Shown: positions 4,789-5,827 of the stretch, piece after piece | How the letters are laid out: each line of letters opens with the position of its first letter | How positions within the stretch are numbered: position 1 is the stretch's first letter | Assembly: GCA_041487355.1 (NCBI GenBank) | Contig: JBGPND010000287.1 | Location: forward strand, 1 to 5,827 | From: JAMXLO01 sp041487355 | GTDB lineage: Bacteria > Pseudomonadota > Alphaproteobacteria > Acetobacterales > Acetobacteraceae | Reading direction: 5' to 3' | DNA: 5,827 bases | Translations under genes and position numbers: made by a program | Notes under the pieces: model-generated | Told to the model about the DNA's origin: nothing | Databases searched by the model: none | Seen by the model: the letters and a program-made list of their open reading frames with translations, nothing else

Positions 4789-5084
4789 GCGGCCCGCCGC
4801 GTATAGCCGCCGAGGTGGGCGCGCTCGAGCGTGCCATGCCCTGCCGCTTCGTGCCCCGCCTCGTTGGCCGCGGCACGAAAATATTCCAGCACGTAGACCC
4901 GCACCGCGCTGGTGCGCCCGCCGCTGTGGCCGGTGGCCTCGATCGCACGGACGAGCTGGCTCATGTCCCGGCGCTCACGCTGGCAGATTTCCAGCAGCGC
5001 GTCCCACAGCTCCGGCTCCAGACGCATGCTGGTTCTGCCGCGCCCGGCGACGACGTTGCGATTGACTAGCCGACTGTCCGTCAC
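4785..5084 (-). CDS. Ribbon-helix-helix (RHH_4-like) DNA-binding protein
   Basis: The 99-residue protein fits the RHH_4 family of small regulators. A beta strand RTSMRLEPELWDALLEI (17-33) is followed by helix one, a turn at RRDMSQLVRAIEA (38-50), and helix two after GRTSAVRVYVLEYFRAAA (56-73). Members bind DNA as dimers through the paired strands. The last ~25 residues are glycine- and alanine-rich and less conserved. GTG 5084 is chosen because AGGGGG lies six bases upstream and because the strand is normally preceded by a short VxxGRxT leader, here VVAGRGRT. An ATG at 5027 would cut off that leader. The frame stays open much further upstream only as the antisense of the P450 gene. The gene is divergent from the P450 gene across 123 bases, so regulation of that enzyme and of itself is a plausible but unproven role. 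Confidence 0.75.
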   Translation of the reverse strand: MTDSRLVNRNVVAGRGRTSMRLEPELWDALLEICQRERRDMSQLVRAIEATGHSGGRTSAVRVYVLEYFRAAANEAGHEAAGHGTLERAHLGGYTRRAA

Positions 5085-5119
5085 GGCCGCCCCCTGTCTG
5101 GTCCAGGCATAAGGGAACA

Positions 5120-5127
5120 CACGCGTG
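5120..5127. promoter_or_regulatory. Palindrome CACGCGTG, copy 1
   Basis: A perfect 8-base palindrome lies 35 bases upstream of the RHH start codon. An identical copy occurs 83 bases away at 5203. It is a candidate operator half of a divergent control region. Confidence 0.3.
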
Positions 5128-5172
5128 CTAAGAAATGGTTGTCGTTGGTATCCGCCGCTTTGGCCGAGGCAC

Positions 5173-5190
5173 CAAGCCTGTCTAGGCTTG
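5173..5190. promoter_or_regulatory. Perfect 7-4-7 inverted repeat upstream of the P450 gene
   Basis: CAAGCCT-GTCT-AGGCTTG is a perfect 18-base dyad ending 17 bases before the P450 GTG and just ahead of its ribosome site. It could be an operator or a leader hairpin in the mRNA. No T-tract follows, so a terminator is unlikely. Confidence 0.45.
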
Positions 5191-5202
5191 CTGGCGGAGA
5201 GC

Positions 5203-5210
5203 CACGCGTG
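5203..5210. promoter_or_regulatory. Palindrome CACGCGTG, copy 2, over the P450 start codon
   Basis: The same 8-base palindrome as at 5120-5127. Its last three bases are the GTG start codon of the P450 gene, so a protein bound here would sit on the translation start region of the DNA. Confidence 0.3.
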
Positions 5211-5827
5211 ACAGTCGAATCCCCCATCGCCCCGCCGCATCCGCCGATCCCCACGGAGGAGCTGCCGTTCTTCCGCTTCCTGCGCGCCGTCCGCACCAAT
5301 GCGCTGACGATGTGGACCGAGGCGGCGTACCAGGAGGATGTGCTGGTCCGCCGCTTCCTGGGCCGCAGCAATATGCTGCTCAATGCGCCGGATGCGATTC
5401 ACCGCGTGCTGGTCGACAACCCCGGAAACTACCGCCGGTCCCCTGCCTCGATCCGCATCCTGCGCCCGATCACCGGCATGGGCCTGCTGCTCAGCGAAGG
5501 CGAGGACTGGCGCCACCAGCGGCGCACCATCGCGCCCGCGCTCGCACCCCGGAACATGCCGATGCTGGCACGGCACATCGTGACCTGTGCGCGGGAGGCG
5601 CTCGCCACCCTCACGGCGCAGGCAGGCGAGCCGGTCGATCTGCTCGCTGCCATGCAGGCCCTGGCGCTCGACATCGCGGGCCGCTCGATGTTCTCGCTGG
5701 AGATGCGGCAATACGGCGCCGCGATGCGCCGGATGCTCACCGAATATGGTCGGCGCTACGCGCAGCCGCATCTGCTCGACATGGTGCTGCCGCCGTCGAT
5801 CCCGACGCTGCGCGATCTTGGCCGCCG
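5208..5827 (+). CDS. Cytochrome P450, N-terminal part (runs off the window)
   Basis: The 206 visible residues are the N-terminal half of a soluble bacterial P450 monooxygenase, which inserts oxygen into organic substrates with electrons from a reductase or ferredoxin. The C-helix signature EGEDWRHQRR (97-106) carries W101 and R105, which contact a haem propionate, followed by the typical TIAPALAP. Ahead of it are the B-helix region NAPDAIHRVLVDNPGNYRR (59-77) and a B-C loop ending GMGLLLS (90-96). The D/E helices follow (DLLAAMQALALDIAGRSMFS, 144-163). The I-helix, ExxR and haem cysteine lie beyond the edge. There is no hydrophobic anchor, so it should be cytosolic. The style resembles fatty-acid-hydroxylase-like bacterial P450s, but the substrate cannot be told. 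GTG 5208 is chosen because GGAG (5196-5199) lies eight bases upstream and a proline-rich leader then leads into conserved sequence. It is divergent from the RHH gene. Confidence 0.87.
   Translation, partial: MTVESPIAPPHPPIPTEELPFFRFLRAVRTNALTMWTEAAYQEDVLVRRFLGRSNMLLNAPDAIHRVLVDNPGNYRRSPASIRILRPITGMGLLLSEGEDWRHQRRTIAPALAPRNMPMLARHIVTCAREALATLTAQAGEPVDLLAAMQALALDIAGRSMFSLEMRQYGAAMRRMLTEYGRRYAQPHLLDMVLPPSIPTLRDLGR

Noticed and set aside
5085..5771. An upstream extension of the RHH frame to 328 residues.
   Set aside because: It is antisense to the P450 gene; a GTG with a good ribosome site at 5084 gives a normal RHH length.
1..5827. tRNA, rRNA or CRISPR arrays.
   Set aside because: No cloverleaf, conserved rRNA stretch or regularly spaced direct repeats were seen on either strand.

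Overview
The window is GC-rich, with strong codon bias and frequent GTG/TTG starts. Its gene content (fluoroacetate-dehalogenase-like hydrolase, DUF2889, RHH_4 protein, class-typical toxin-antitoxin proteins, a soluble bacterial P450) suggests an alphaproteobacterial chromosome, perhaps Acetobacteraceae or Rhizobiales. The lineage is an inference from protein style only; there is no rRNA or other marker.

Left third (1-2009, all minus strand): an accessory, partly decayed block. Read in its own direction it contains a HigB/Gp49-type toxin gene, its XRE-type antitoxin, a BrnT-like toxin lacking its N-terminus and fused in frame to an HTH antitoxin, a short remnant resembling a resolvase C-terminal HTH, a TIR-like domain gene with an abnormal C-terminus, and at the window edge the start of what may be an ISL3-like transposase. 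The toxin promoter region (2010-2043) carries a -35-like box and a perfect 6-4-6 inverted repeat, a likely autoregulatory operator. The TIR-like gene is visibly more AT-rich than the rest, which fits horizontal acquisition.

Middle (2154-3786, plus strand): a complete alpha/beta hydrolase with essentially every active-site residue of fluoroacetate dehalogenases, but with an HGNP oxyanion-hole motif in place of the usual HGFP. It is followed by a stand-alone beta-sandwich protein that looks like the N-terminal domain found in some SMP-30/gluconolactonase proteins, here without the lactonase domain. A 357-base gene-free stretch follows (3787-4143). It contains a hairpin and an imperfect inverted-repeat element of a widespread dispersed family, recognisable by its spurious translations.

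Right third (4144-5827): a DUF2889 gene (plus) converges on a small ribbon-helix-helix protein gene (minus), the two stop codons sharing one CTAG. The RHH gene is divergent from a cytochrome P450 gene that runs off the window. The 123-base RHH/P450 intergenic region holds a perfect 7-4-7 inverted repeat and two copies of the palindrome CACGCGTG, one over the P450 start codon, so the RHH protein may control the P450.

I do not see a clearly new multi-gene system. The most interesting points are the rearranged toxin-antitoxin junction with its frameshifted internal start and ATGA overlap, the hybrid dehalogenase motif, and the RHH/P450 control region.
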